Assembly: GCA_019426215.1 (NCBI GenBank)
Contig: CM033402.1
Location: forward strand, 2,604,001-2,668,000
DNA from: Buddleja alternifolia
Lineage: Eukaryota > Streptophyta > Magnoliopsida > Lamiales > Scrophulariaceae
Length of the DNA stretch: 64,000 nt
Direction: 5' to 3'
Shown here: positions 1 through 13,300 of the stretch, one piece after another
How positions within the stretch are numbered: the first letter of the stretch is position 1
How the letters are laid out: every line of letters starts with the position of its first letter
Notes under the pieces: generated by a model
The model's database searches: none
Told to the model about the DNA's origin: nothing
What the model saw: only the letters and a program-made list of their open reading frames with translations
Translations under genes and position numbers: made by a program

Positions 1-551
1 GCATTCTGATTAGAAAAGAAAAAAAAAAGATTTTCGCATTCTGATTAGAAATAGAAAAAAAAAGAATCTCGATTTAGCGAAGAGAGAAATCTCACAAAAA
101 ATTGGGGATAATTATACAACTCCCCCCTCACTTTAAATCTAATTACTAAAATCCTCCACTTTAAACCTAATTACATGTACATGTTTTTTCGTAAATTACC
201 GTATAGCTCCCCATGAGTAAAATCAAATTACAATTTTATCCCTTCTCCGTATAAATATATTATAATTTTACCTTCGACAGTGGTGTGCTGGTAATTTTTA
301 ATACCTCAAGGAGCATTTAATAATTACACAATAAGTGAGCAAGTCTAATTGCAAAAGTCCCCCCAATTTTTGTAAATCACCATAATTCCCTCGTCCGTAA
401 AATCAAATTATAATTTTATCCCATGTCAAGATAAATATATCACAATTCTACCCCGTCAAGGTGTGTTCATAATCTTTAAAACCTCAATGTAGTAAAACAA
501 TAAGTGAGGAGTGTGAATGTAATCATCCCTTACAAGGAAAAGAGACAATAC
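1..551. repeat. Intron 3 of the 11S gene, filled with two diverged MITE-like copies
   Basis: This holds no coding match to the expected fourth 11S exon. Positions 1-75 are two diverged copies of a 35-nt unit starting GCATTCTGATTAGAAA. From about 100 to 540 there are two tandem, diverged copies of an AT-rich unit sharing GTAAAATCAAATTA and ATTTTATCCC, at about 205-330 and 398-520. The outer edges look like the GGG...CCC ends of the Mutator-type MITE defined at 26538-26795. Confidence 0.5.
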
Positions 552-2755
552 CTTGTAAAGAACTCCCCTGGCCACGCTGAGACGGAGGAAGCCTAAAATC
601 GGGAGAGTCAGGCTATTAACGGTGGAGAACCGCCCGGCGCGTGGATTATAGATGTCGGCGCGCGAGGGCTTGTCGAGATTCTCTCTGATCTTAGCAGTAC
701 AAATAGTCTCCTCAAGCCCGTTAGCGGAGCGTCCCATATACCGCTCCTCCTCTCCGCCGTACTCCTCTTCCCGGCGGCCATATTCCTCTCCCCTGAGAGG
801 CGGCTTGATCACTTGAAGTCCCCTTTCGACTATGATTAAGTGCCCTCTTTCATCATTTTCGTTCTGAAGCTTTCTAGCTGTCTCTTCATCAACTCCAAAT
901 ACCTCAGCCAATGTTTGAATATCAAATCCCTTGAACACATTGCCAAATTCATGTTGGCCACGTCGGATACGTCCATGTCCGAATTGCTGTTGTTCTTGTT
1001 CCCTTTGAGGGTTTCCCGCCAAGAAAAATGACTGCAAAATTTTCCGAATGTATTTAATTATTAATTGTGGGAAAATTTCAATGTTGATCTGGATAAGGTC
1101 AGTTGCAATTTTAGTCGCGTAGCGTACAAATTTGTAAAACTAATCCCACGCGATTCAAGTTTCTGCAATTTTGGTCACAAAAGGGACGTAATTTAGCCTG
1201 TAAAAATGTGCGCGCCCTCACATTTAATACTGATCACGTGCTAGACATATTACCAAACTAACGACTGAAGTCCATTTTTCAATGGTTGAGACCAAAAATC
1301 AAAAACTCACATTTTGCGAAATTAATTTTGCAAATTTAAAAAGGGTAAATGCACACCCCTTGTTTTAGTGATAATAACCAAGAAACCCTTTGACTTTGGT
1401 AAATTACAACGAGGCCCCCTAAAGGATCCATTTATAAGGTTTACAAGGAGTACTTGTAAAAATACCTTAATACAGGGGACTTTTATATAATTTCAAAAAG
1501 ATTGGAAATTTTTGATGATTAACATTAAAGTGAGGAGATATGCATGTAATTTTCTTACTTATAGAAAATTTATAAATAAATGTACTAAAATTGCAGGCAG
1601 ACGTATCCTATGAAATAATTATACCATTTTCCTTAATTAAATTGTGTTTTTGATTCGAAATTTTAAATTTTTAGTTTTTACCCGTGGGTTTTGATCGAGT
1701 TGGTTGGCATTATTGGTGTTGTCTTGCAGAACAACAACAAGAAGCTCCTGATCACCATTATTATAGACCCAGTGAGCTGCACCAGCTGGAATCGCCACGA
1801 TATCCCCTCGCCGGAACTGTCCAATTTTCTGGTGGCGGTCCAAGAATTTCCGGCTTCTCCCCTCCTGAAACTGCTCAGATTGTTGTGATGATTCGAATGT
1901 TTCAGGGCAACCCGAAACCATAACCCCATGATATCCAGTACCTGCATGCAAAAAAATGAGGCAAAATGAAGAAGCCAAAATTCACCATATAAAAACTGCT
2001 AATTCCTCACTTAAAAATTGCTCAGAAATAGAATTTTTTAGCATGAAATTAATAACTGCTAGAAAAAATTGAATTCTCTGCATGAATAGATTGTGTTTGG
2101 CTGTGCTTATAAGCTCGTCAAAATAACTTATACAACTTATAAGTTGATTAAGAGCTTATAAGTTCTTAAAAAGTGTTCTAGTATAAATATTTTGGTAAAA
2201 ATGTAGACTCTCAAAATAAGCTGTAACATATTATAATCTACTAAAAATGAAAGTCAGAAAATCCCAATTTATATTTTAAGAGCTTATAAAATAGAGAAAT
2301 TATGGACTCCAAAAATCAAAAATATATTATAAGCACTGAGGTTTATAAGCTCTTTAAAGTAAACTTAGCCTAACAACCCTCTTAAAAATTGCCCGGGAAT
2401 TGAATTCTTATGCATGAACTAGAAAATGATCAAAAATTGAATTTATCATTCTCGAATCAATTAATGAACCTTGAACAATATAAGCCAGAACAGGGGCATT
2501 ATGATAAGCAGGCAGCATGAGAGCTCTAGGCTGGAGCCTATGGCGATGGATAGAAACTCCGGCGCACCGGAATTCATCGTTGTTAAAATCCCAGAACTCG
2601 GAAACTCCGCCTTCAGCCTGGATGCGATTCGACGGTTCTTGAGCGTTTATTCTGTCGATTTGGCATTCTCCTTGTTGCCATGTTTCTCCCTTAACTGCAA
2701 AACTGAAGCTGAAGAGAAGAAGAAAAGTTAGAACTGAGAGAGAGAGTTTTGCCAT
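552..2755 (-). CDS. 11S globulin (legumin-type) seed storage protein, 3' end outside window
   Basis: Exons on the minus strand are 2470-2755, 1682-1941 and 552-1031. They join in phase (286+260+480 nt, 342 codons) with GT-AG introns. Exon 1 gives a signal peptide (about residues 1-23) and the family start with ECQIDRINAQEPSNRI. Exon 2 carries the cupin segment with GCPETF, whose Cys pairs with the basic chain. Exon 3 carries NQLDQNPR/SFFLAGNPQ across the junction, a charged Arg/Glu-rich linker, and the processing site NGLEET, where the vacuolar Asn-endopeptidase splits acidic from basic chain. Exon 3 stops at GVLYK before a GT donor, exactly where 11S genes have their last intron. The fourth exon (rest of the basic-chain cupin) is absent from 1-551, so it most likely lies off the left edge. 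The product is a hexameric storage protein of seed protein-storage vacuoles. The start is the first ATG before the signal peptide. Confidence 0.93.
1336..1565. repeat. Mutator-type MITE-like insert in intron 2 of the 11S gene
   Basis: An AT-rich segment with ends resembling GGGTAAATGCACACCCC on the left and, inverted, AAAATTACATGCATATCTCC on the right. The arrangement resembles the better delimited element at 26538-26795. The target-site duplication was not resolved, so the ends are approximate. Confidence 0.4.
2094..2376. repeat. hAT-like MITE in intron 1 of the 11S gene
   Basis: The left end reads GTTTGGCTGTGCTTATAAGC. The right end, inverted, reads GTTAGGCTAAGTTTACTT followed by AAAGAGCTTATAA. 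The interior repeats CTTATAAG several times. This is a typical short terminal-inverted-repeat element of plant introns. The duplication at the target was not resolved, so ends are approximate. Confidence 0.45.
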
Positions 2756-2808
2756 AGTGAAGATGTATGTATAGATTGTGATGAGAAGTGGGGAATGGGA
2801 AGTGTTGG

Positions 2809-2900
2809 TATATATATATATATATATAGGGGAAGAGTGGGGTTTGGGATTGACACGAAGGTGAGGGGTTTTGCCATTTTGCAGTGTGCATGGATGTTGT
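2809..2900 (-). promoter_or_regulatory. Seed promoter of the 11S gene: legumin/RY box and TATA tract
   Basis: On the minus strand, about 130 nt upstream of the ATG at 2755, the sequence at 2872-2900 reads CATCCATGCACACTGC followed by AAAATGGC. This closely follows the legumin box and contains the RY core CATGCA (2887-2892), the site of B3 factors of the ABI3/FUS3 type. A (TA)n tract at 2809-2828, about 55-75 nt before the ATG, can serve as TATA box. Together they suggest embryo-specific expression. Binding itself is inferred. Confidence 0.7.
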
Positions 2901-4370
2901 AGGTCTTGTGTATTACACCTAAGGTTTTGCTAGGGGCAGGTGGCGACGTAGTTCTGAGAATGTTAAGAGTGGAGGGTTTTTGTTTGTATGTGGGGAGTTT
3001 GGTGGTTTTACGGATACATTTATAGTGGATCAAGTGTAATAGAGTTGATGATTTACACGATAGGGGGTTGAATGATTGCGATGAGGTGTCAACATCTCTC
3101 TTGCACAATAAGGAGTATTACGTGTGATCTCCATACGTATTTATGTGAAAGATATAAATATATAATATTCTCTTGTATTATTGGACTTGATCTAGTATAG
3201 AATTTTCAGTGATTGACCGGAGAATATACAATATGCTACCTACTTGAGTAGTTCTTAAATGAAAAATGATGTACATTGACATGTAATTTCATCGTTTTGT
3301 GATGGGTAAACATTAATTACATAAACCCGATCAGCCGTATTTATTGCGTTTATTTTTTTTAAATAAAACCAAAAATAATGGAAAAGAATACCAGCGAAGA
3401 AAAATTTGTCAATTACTACATCAAAGTGGTGTATAATCATGTTCTCATTCGATAGCACATAATTATGTGTAATTTGAATACGTTGCCACTTTGATTTTCT
3501 AAAACAAATTGACAAACTCAGATAAATTACTACCATGAACGTGGGAATTTGTAAGTTTGGAACCGTGCTTACTCGATCTCAAAATATTATTTATTCGTAT
3601 TGTAATCATACACATTACACATGACAAATATATTTCACCCCACTTCGTTAAACATAGAAATGAGCTAAAAATATTCAGCAACCATTGGTTGTTAAAGAAA
3701 ACTGATGGTCTTTACTTCTACTATCGAGTAATCTGCTTTAGCCATGTCAAAACGGGTAATTCTATAATAAATCGAGTTCGATGGTTCAAGTCAAACAATA
3801 CACTTTATTGTGTGATGCACACAGAGATAGACACTAAAACTATTAGAATTGGTCTAACAATAATTTCCACGTGAGAAGAAAGAGGCATATCATTGTGTTG
3901 TAGTATCCCACTTCTGATTATTCCATGGGATCACCGGAAAAGTGTTAGTAATCAAGATATCTGTGATAACTCAAAGATTGCATTATTTTGTGAATGTGGC
4001 TACACATCCATTGTGCTATATCAGGTGTCAAATGGTCATTCTTAAAAGCTGCAGAATTCGAAAACCAGGATAATCGTAATCATTCATGTGATGGTGTAAT
4101 CCACCTCACGTAAATAAATGTAATATTCTAAAACTGCATAAGAATCACTAGCTTCAGCACCGACTAATAAAACTACCATGGGTAGGAGCTTTTCACAACA
4201 AACATAGTACATAATCATAGTTACATAACTAAACAACAGATAATTCTGGTATCTGAAACTATGGCAACTAAACAACATCCTGATCATGTACATTATATTA
4301 CTTACTGCATACTGAAACCTCAAATTTTCCAACATAACACATACTTCAGAAACGGCTATACCAGACGGAT
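2901..4370. other. Intergenic, 11S promoter side to SMC1 3' end
   Basis: AT-rich non-coding sequence. Beyond the 11S promoter I see no gene, RNA gene or delimited mobile element here. The 3' UTR of SMC1 probably occupies the right end. Confidence 0.5.
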
Positions 4371-7300
4371 TCATGCTTCACGGTATTTTGTCAAATCAAA
4401 TGTCAATGTCCTCGAACACCTGGAACAAAAACATGTCGATTACTACACAACATAAATAGATAGGATATGCATGCACATCCTCATCTATTGGATAATTAAC
4501 ACGAGCAGAAATTAACAACACACGCCCTATCAGATATTGACAACTAGAAAATAGGATGTAATCTGCTTTTTTACATGCTTTTTATAGACATGGGGTGAAG
4601 TTGTAATATGTTTTTATTGACCGGAAATTATAGTAATTTCTCAAGCTTGTTTTTCATAATTAGGGTCTCACATTGGGGTTGTTTATGTAATATACCCTAA
4701 ATAGAATTGCTGAGCGAAAAAAGCCAGTAACTAGAAGACACAACATAAAGACGGATTTCTCACCCTCTGTCGGAATCCCTATAAACACCAACCAAAGCCT
4801 CCGCTTTGTCGTAAAAGTTATCCTTGAGCGAAATCACGATGCTCTGAAAACCCGATCCAAATTCAACATCTAGGTCCAGCCTTGCTCCTCCACAAGATTT
4901 TGATCTGATAAAACTAGCAACTTTGGCAACATTTAAATTATCTAATGCAGCATCCACTTCGTCCAATATAAAAAATGGTGAAGGCCTGAAACTGCACAAT
5001 CCCGGGATAAAAAAGTGAGAGACTCAATATTTAGTAATTAGTTCAAATATATCTTCTAAAACTACAATTTCCTTAAATGGAAATGAAATATGAGAAAGAA
5101 AATACAAATAAATCAACTATTTTATATATACAGCCAAAATGTCATGTTAACATTCGTCAAAAACTGAAAGCCATGATACCTTGTTCACATCCAATTCAAA
5201 GTAATAAGGAGGCAGAAAATTTCAAGAAGCTTTCCAGTAAAAAATTAAAAATAAACAGAAAATCAAGATCCATATAGAATTCATTTGGGCACATTAATAG
5301 ATAGTCTTCCTTGAACTTTTTTCGCTTTTCCATTAGTACATACCTGTGGATGGAGAAGAGTAATGCAAGTGCAGCAACTGTCTTCTCACCACCAGATAGT
5401 TGTGACATATCACGATACCGCTTTGTTGGTGGCATAGCACTATACTTGATTCCATATAGATATGGCTCGTCTGGGTTCTCCAAGTTCAGATATGCTGTCC
5501 CACCCACTGCATGCGTACTGCTCACCCCACCCACAGAGTGTGTATTGCTTTTTGTGAGTTCATTGTAAATTTTGTCGATGTTGCCAGAGATGTGGTCGAA
5601 GGCTTCCATAAATAGTTGATGCCTGGACCCAACTTGAAAGTCAGCATTCACTTGAGAATCTAAGATAAATAGAGATTGATGATGTGGTAATGGATGCAGG
5701 AGAGCATAAGCTGAGGATTTACATGCCATATAGGTAAAGCATAATGCCGAACCCAAACATTTCGCCAATCTAAGACTTCTCGTTTCCAAGGGAGGGGCAA
5801 ACAGTCCCCGTAGAAAGAAGTTAGGTATGACTCAAAGGTTGAAGATAGGGGAGAGGAAGGCATTAATATATGACTGCATATGCACGTGCATAGAAAGATC
5901 ATATATGGAACTGGTAAAGATAAATCAAAGGTTGTGCGTCATCTTTTTCCAAATTGCTTACTGTTGTCTTTGATTTGATGGGTTGGGAGGGAAGGATTCA
6001 AATCCACAATAATACATACATTGAGCCTCTTTGGATAAGTTAATGTTACAATGGATTTGAAATACTTGAGCTCCCATATTGAGCAATTTATGGAGTCATT
6101 ATGGTGGATTTCCAAAATGCACCTAATACAGAGTCATTCGAAGTCCTTCCATCCAAATGCAATCTAGGGGAAGAGCACTAAGAAATGCAGCAAAGACCAT
6201 TGCATCAAAGCAAGGCCTCAACATAGCACTTTCAGTTATAAATTAAGAAATATAACGCAGTAAGGTCTGTGCACACTATATGCTACCATGTCTACAATAA
6301 AAATTCTGGATGTCAGGAAATTCTTTGCTTTTGTTTTATTAATGGGAGTGAACAGAAAGTATGAGAAGGTAATTGGGAAGATATTTCCTCATCAAACAAA
6401 AAGTTATAGAGTTGTTATAAACGCAATCCAGCATCATTATCTGGTCCAATAAGGAGAATCGATGTATTTAGAGCTATCATCCTAGTTGTCAATATTTCTA
6501 TATTGATTATCTCCTAGAATTAGAGTACCTCATCTGCTTAATTCTGTTGTATTCAGCAGTTATTTTGTTCTGCTCATCTCTTGCAGCTTCCCATTCTTTA
6601 GATGCAGCTCTTTCCTTCTCCAACACAGCCTCATACTGATCCAGTGCCTTCAAATTTGGAGCAGTTCTTCCAATTTCAGCAATCAAGGCAGCGATTTTCT
6701 GTGTGAATTCTGCTTCAATCTTCTCCCTTTCAGATGGTTTTGACTTCTGTTGAAGAGATCTACTCAATGTACTAAAATCAAAAACAGGGCCCTCGGATCC
6801 AGTTTCCATAGCATCAGCATCTATGGGAAGAGTTATATGTTCTAGTTCACACTTCTCCATTATTTCTTGCTTCCGGAAAGTCAATTGCTCTATCAGAGTC
6901 TCCTGTTAATTCAACAACAAACATCCCAAAACAACAAAAAATCGATAATAAATATCAATTAATCAAATTCTTAACTTAGAAATGAAGGGTAATTTAATCC
7001 AAAATGTTAATCTTAACTTTTGGATTTTTTCGAATGGAAACTTTATAGAATGAGTTTTGAGATTGAAAAATATTCTCAGGGCTTTTTTCGACAAAAAAAA
7101 TTATTTTAGGGGGTTCTAATAATTATCCCAAATCCAAAATAAACCACTCATATTATAAGCACAAGAAATCAACATGATAATCATATTTGTTTTCGAATCT
7201 TATTACTCTAGCCATTCTAAAATGACAATAAATAGAACAGGGTATCATAAGAAATTGACTACAAACTTAACTTAATTAGCTTCTCCTCCTAAATTTGAAC

Positions 7301-10300
7301 TTTTGATGAGAAGCCATTAGAGAAAGATAGTTTACTAAGGTAATATATGGTAGTTCGCAAGAGTAGTTTCTGAAGGAAATTAGCCCATATGACTAACCTT
7401 AGACTTAATTTGACGATTGTGCTTGTTAATGTTTGATGTAGCAGCAGAGATCTTTTTCTTCCAAGCCTGGATATCACTTTCACACTCCTCCGCTTTTGAT
7501 TTCCACTCTAATAAAAGAGAAATGGAGATATACAGTTTGGATTACCAAAAGTGAACAGTTTGGCTCTAACAAAAGGGACTAGAGCTGAAGAAAATAACTA
7601 GCATTACATAGAAACTGAATGAAGTACAAAAATTTAATATGCTTCCACAAAGCAATTCAAAACAAAGAATGCATCTTACCTTATCAAACACACCTCGATA
7701 TAATGCATCAATTGTCTCACTTTAGTTATATAAATGTGTATAGTGACAGTGAGATTGATTACGTGGCTTGGCTTGTGTATTTGAGATTATAATTAGGCAT
7801 TTTAGTTTAAATGCTTAAGGTGTTATCAGTTAGGTTTTAGCAAAAGGAGAATTGTTTTTTTCTTTAAAAAAGAACAAAATTAATGTACCTTGTACTTCTT
7901 CATTTAGATCTTCAATCTCAGCATTTGCTGTCTCCGTTGCTGACTTCATTTCATTCTGCCTTTTCTCAACCTCTTTCAAAGCATTTTTTAAGTTAGCTAT
8001 TGTCGATTCCAGCTTGGCAATGCGAGAACCCACGTCTCGTTTCTTTTCATACTCCAACCTAACCAAATGGAATGGATGTAAATACAAGGCTTTATGGATA
8101 GTCTATTGTGCTATAATTCAGTAGTGATCTACAATTTGCTTTGCTTCTAAACAGTCCTTTTCTTTTTTCCTTAAGACGAATAGTACAAATAGTAAATGTA
8201 GACATTACATATATACATTACATCTTAATTACAAAAATCTCAAAAGATTTATGGATCATGTAACGTCTCCCACTCCAATGTTTCCAGATCTCAAGAATCG
8301 AATCTACTTTTATTGGCAAGCTCCTTATAACAAGCAGTGAAGCAAAGGAAAGCCAGAGCAATAGAACACATCCAGAAAGAAGAGTCAAAATTCATATGAA
8401 ATTACTGTCAGAGTGGTGGGATCAATGAACTTGGAAAATACGTTCAGAATTCAGAAAGAGTTCAAAGTTATACTGGTGCTTTAAATGAATCTCTTTAATG
8501 AAAGACGGATTAAATAAAGCAGTTAATGAGAGATTTGGGGGGAAATGCAAATTTCTTTGCAACGACATAGATAACAAAGTTGAATTGATGATTCAAGTTG
8601 CATATGCAATAAACTATCGAAATTCCAAGTGCCATGCATCATCAAAATCCATAAATGAAAAGGAACATAAAATAAAAAAATCGAGCACATACTGGTACTT
8701 GAGTTTCGATTGCTGGTTATGTAAGTTGAATCTTTCTGCAGCTATTTGCTCAATAGCCTTGAGATGGTTTTCTTCATATTCGCGAATGTTTTTTACACCA
8801 ACTGACTCACTGAATTTCTTGTAGATTCGGTCAACAATATCATTGATCCTCTTCTCTAGTGCTAGGATTTTTGACGACCTTGTGGCGATAACATTTTCCA
8901 ACTGCGAAAAATAATAAATACTTTAGGTATTTGATGAACAAGCAATAATAACAGTAAGGACCAAGAAAGTACCTTTTGAAGTTCAGGCTTGACACGAGCA
9001 ATTTCGTCTACAATATTGTGCTTCTCCACCTTCAATTTACTTAGTTTGTCCTCGATACTTTTCTGCAAAAGATTGCCATTTAAGCAACAGTACCATATGA
9101 TGGCGGCCTCAAAACCAACCCAAAGAGCATGACCACAAAAGAAATATGATGAGTCATTTTGTACGCAATATACTAAATCTTTCATGAGTTAAGATTGCTA
9201 AACTACAAATACCGTCGTTAGTAAAGGAGAGAAATAGAAGACATTTCTGGATTCAGTGCCCAATTCGCATTAATTAGAAACTTTGAAGGTTAAACAAAAA
9301 CAAATTCATAAAAGCACAAGTATCGATTTTTTTAAAATCGGTTAGAAACACATCTTTTGTCCTCAATACTTTTTGCAATGGCATCATATTTCATTTAAAG
9401 CATAGCAAAATAACAAGATTGTTTGGTTTGTGGTCATGTTACCACATTATATTTGAGCAATCAAACATAAACATAATGCCATAAGCATTCTATTGAATCT
9501 TCAATACTTTTTCTATGTAAGGAAACAAGAAAAATTGACTTCCACCTAAAAACACGCCAATGAGCAGTCGAGCATAATGGGCTCACTCTTGAAATAAGTT
9601 TTAGGTTTGTCCATTATTTTACTTAGATGGGATACTTTGTTTACTTAGATGGGGACTTTGTTCAGCTAGCGACGATTATGTTTTTTATACATTGTTCAGC
9701 TAGCGACAATTATGTTTTTTTATACAAAACCATTGGAAGGGCAGCTGCACCTAGCAAAGAGCATTAGCACTAACTAAAAGGTTATTTTGTTAAAAAACAA
9801 AAACATTTGCAAATTTATGAATACGAAACTAGATTCTTCATAAGTGATTAAAGGAGAAACCTTTTCAATTTCTGTATACTGGATCTTCTTTTCGAGGCCA
9901 CTAATTTTACCAGATGCTTCAGACTCCTTAAGCTGCATCTCTCTTATTGACCCGAGCTTTTCCAAATCGGACTCCAGATCCTCCTTTTTCTTCTTAAGCC
10001 CTGCAAAGGGCAATATTTTTAGCAGTAAGCTATTAAACTAACAAGATAAGGAATGCAACTAACACGACCACAATTTTAAACTCCACTGACCTTCAATTTT
10101 TTTGTCATCCCATTTATGTGATCGTGCTTCCATTCCGCCACTTGTTCCACCAGTCATTGTACCAGATTTGGTCAATAAGATCCCATCAACAGTCACAACT
10201 ATCACCAAAGAAATTGGAGAAATTAATTGCATCCGTCAGCCTAGCAACCTAAGAGATAAATCAGCTATTATACCTTTGAATCTCTGCCCTGTCCAGCTCA

Positions 10301-13300
10301 GATGCTTAGCTTCACTGAGATCATCACAAACTAAAGTATTTCCAACAGCAAACAAAATAGCTTTTTCCAGTACAGGATCGAATCTGTGACAGTCAAGGAA
10401 ACAAACTCAAAAGTAACATTGCGGCGAACAGCAAAGAGAAAGCTTTCTCTAACATTTGACACTCAATGATGAATAGGTCGCCAGGGATCAATGGCCAATA
10501 CTGCAATCCTTTCAGTATAATCACTAAGCTAGATACAAAGATTTACTTAACTCCCAACTCATACATGCTTTGACAGAAAATACAGTAGGTGTACAGTTAC
10601 GCAAAAGGTATAACTAATGTGACATCGCTGTGTGAGATACAAATAGCACAGCTATATGTCTTCAATGCATGCACAGCTCTACAATCTGGGACATAAGATC
10701 AAAAGGAAATGCTCTCACATGCAACATCTCTTTCAGGATTAGGGAAAGTCACAGCTTTGACAAAGACATGCATGATATACAACAATCATATTATATGTAT
10801 AGTGGAAAGATAAACCATCTGAAAAAAAAAAAAAGAACAAGAAAAACATAACCTGAAATCAAGACGTGGTTAGATATCTTGCTCATTTTTACAGATAAAA
10901 TAGAACCGTAGAGAAATAGCAGATGAAAAACTTGCCAATGTGGGATGCCATGTTATTGTGGCTAAAAAAACTCACTTTCACAGAACATCAAAATTTGGTG
11001 AATATAATACACTTTGCTCATTGATTCACATATATCGATCAAATAATTGAATGAGAAAGCAATAGTCGAGGATACTGTATGACATCAAAGATAAGCTTTG
11101 CAGTTCCACCCAAGGCACGCAACTTCTCAAAAACTGGCTTTACACGCACCGACAGAAGAGGTATAAATGTCATTGGGGGAAGCCTTTGTTCTTTCAAATA
11201 CTGTAGTCAAGCAAACTCATTAGTCACAAACGAGTAACCTTTTTCAAATTTTATATTAACAAATAGTCTAAACAAACAAACGTCTTCAGCTAAAAAGTTG
11301 AATCAAAACTTCATATAGAATTTTTATTTTTGATCAAAAGCTCATATAGATAAGGAAATAAATAAAAAGAATAATAGGCCATTACAGGGCATGACATGCT
11401 TAACACATGAACAGTAAGCACGTGAAGATGGAGCTAAATCTTGATGGGCAGTGAAATCTTTTCTAGAAACCATGTACCCTCCACTAGCATAACATAGAAC
11501 TGAATTGGAAATACGAGTAAAGCTAGTCAAATGTAGTGGGCAGATAAAGCTATTCAAGAATCACTTAGCCCATATGCACCGGCACAGATACAGTTTCGTT
11601 TTGTATTTTAGCTAATTGCAGCCAATAATTACCATCTGATGACTTTTGTAGTTTGTAAAGATAAGAATGCATTACAGTCAATGTTAATGTGAGTTCGTCA
11701 GTTGGAAAAGAGAAAACGGCATACAGAGACAAGCCATAACTATTTCAAATTTCTTACTAAAAGTGTCACAGCTGGAATAATCTCAAACAAATCATACATT
11801 TTTACCTTGATGCATTCTTTTCCCGTATGTTCATCCTCAACCACTACTGCATCCATGAATCTGCCCATAGCAACAGTGACAGCAAGGTTATACTTCTTTT
11901 GTGTTGGCCTACAGAGATCAGTCATGCGACCATGAACGCCAGGAAAGAGGCGTTTGAGGGTTTCAACTGCCTGAGACAACCTGGCATCCCTCTCATTTTC
12001 ATGTCTGTCAGCCTTTAATTCCCGTAGTTGATTGTCTAAATCGCTAATTTTTGCCTTCAAATTATCATATTTGTGCCTGAAATAAATGTATCTCCAAATT
12101 GGTAAAACTATTCAAAATGCAAGCATTCTACAAGCAACTGACTAGTAAGAACACCAGCAGTCGGCCCAACCTCGATTTTGCAAGTTTATCTTTCATCTCA
12201 CGCTGTTCATCCCGCAATCTCATCACATCTTCCTTATGCTTTCCTACTGCATCAAGGATTTTCTTGAGTCTAGTTTGCATTTGTTTCTCCTGTGACTCTA
12301 GCTCCTGCTTCCTATTCTCCAACTGTTGAACATTTTCTTCCAAATTCTTCTGGGCTTCAATATCAGCATTTTGTTGCCTGTCTAAGACCTCCTTCTCATC
12401 TTTTAATTTTGCAGTTTTTGTTCCAGCCTCCTCTTTACTGCAAAACAATTACTAGTTAGCACCTAATTTTTCTTATCAACTGTTAACACACAAACATATA
12501 GCCTCGATTAGATGAGAGACTAATAATTCAAATTTGAGAAAAAGAGAAAGACTCACATCTGGTGATATGTCTCCAATTCACTGTCAACTAATTGAAGCTT
12601 CCCACCAGCATCCTGGCTTTTTTCACGTAAGTCATCAAGTTGCTTAGTCACATCCTTTAAGTCATTCTCAAGTTTCTCAACCTCCTCTGCATGTCTCCGT
12701 TTTTCTTCTTTTTTCTTACTCAGCTCTTTATTCGTAGTTTTTATTTTTGAAGTTATACGAGTTATCTCCTCCTTTAACTTGACAAGGTCAGATTGCTGCA
12801 GCATCAAAAAAGATGAATATTATAAGTTGTTACTGGACAGTGTCTGTGCATAAACCACATAGGCTATTTGCAACACAGAGATGAAATTGAAACTAAAACA
12901 ATGAGCAGAATTACTAGGACAGACAAAATTTAAATTACAGTCAAGACCATGAATAGTGCTCGGCTAACTTTAATACGGATTTACTAGGAAAGAGTATGCT
13001 CCATTTTGGCTAATCCTAATTTGTAAAATGTGGACCATGAAGTAGTTCGAGACTCTGTTTCTTCCAAATTCTAGCCTGAACTCGAATGGAATTCATCCCA
13101 AGCAGGAGTTCTAACTTTTACAAATTTCATGATGAAATATATTGTTTTTCTTAGAAAATTTACAAAAACAAAAAGACAGCTTCTTTGCACTCTAATATCA
13201 TTCTTCTCCAAAAATTACGAACACCTGAAGTTTATATCTGGAAACAGATAAAATTTCAAGATGAATTTCATACTCTATATTAACGGTAAAATACGATACC

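Noticed and set aside
1..551. Possible fourth exon of the 11S gene
   Set aside because: No frame on the minus strand resembles the conserved basic-chain end, and the sequence is explained by two AT-rich repeat copies.
4760..4762. In-frame TGA taken as the SMC1 stop codon
   Set aside because: It overlaps a good GTGAG donor, and a matching acceptor at 4420 leads to the conserved SMC1 tail at 4371-4419 in the right phase.
5623..5789. Upstream extension of SMC1 exon 16
   Set aside because: An AG acceptor at 5623-5624 restores the conserved protein; the extension has no SMC1 similarity.
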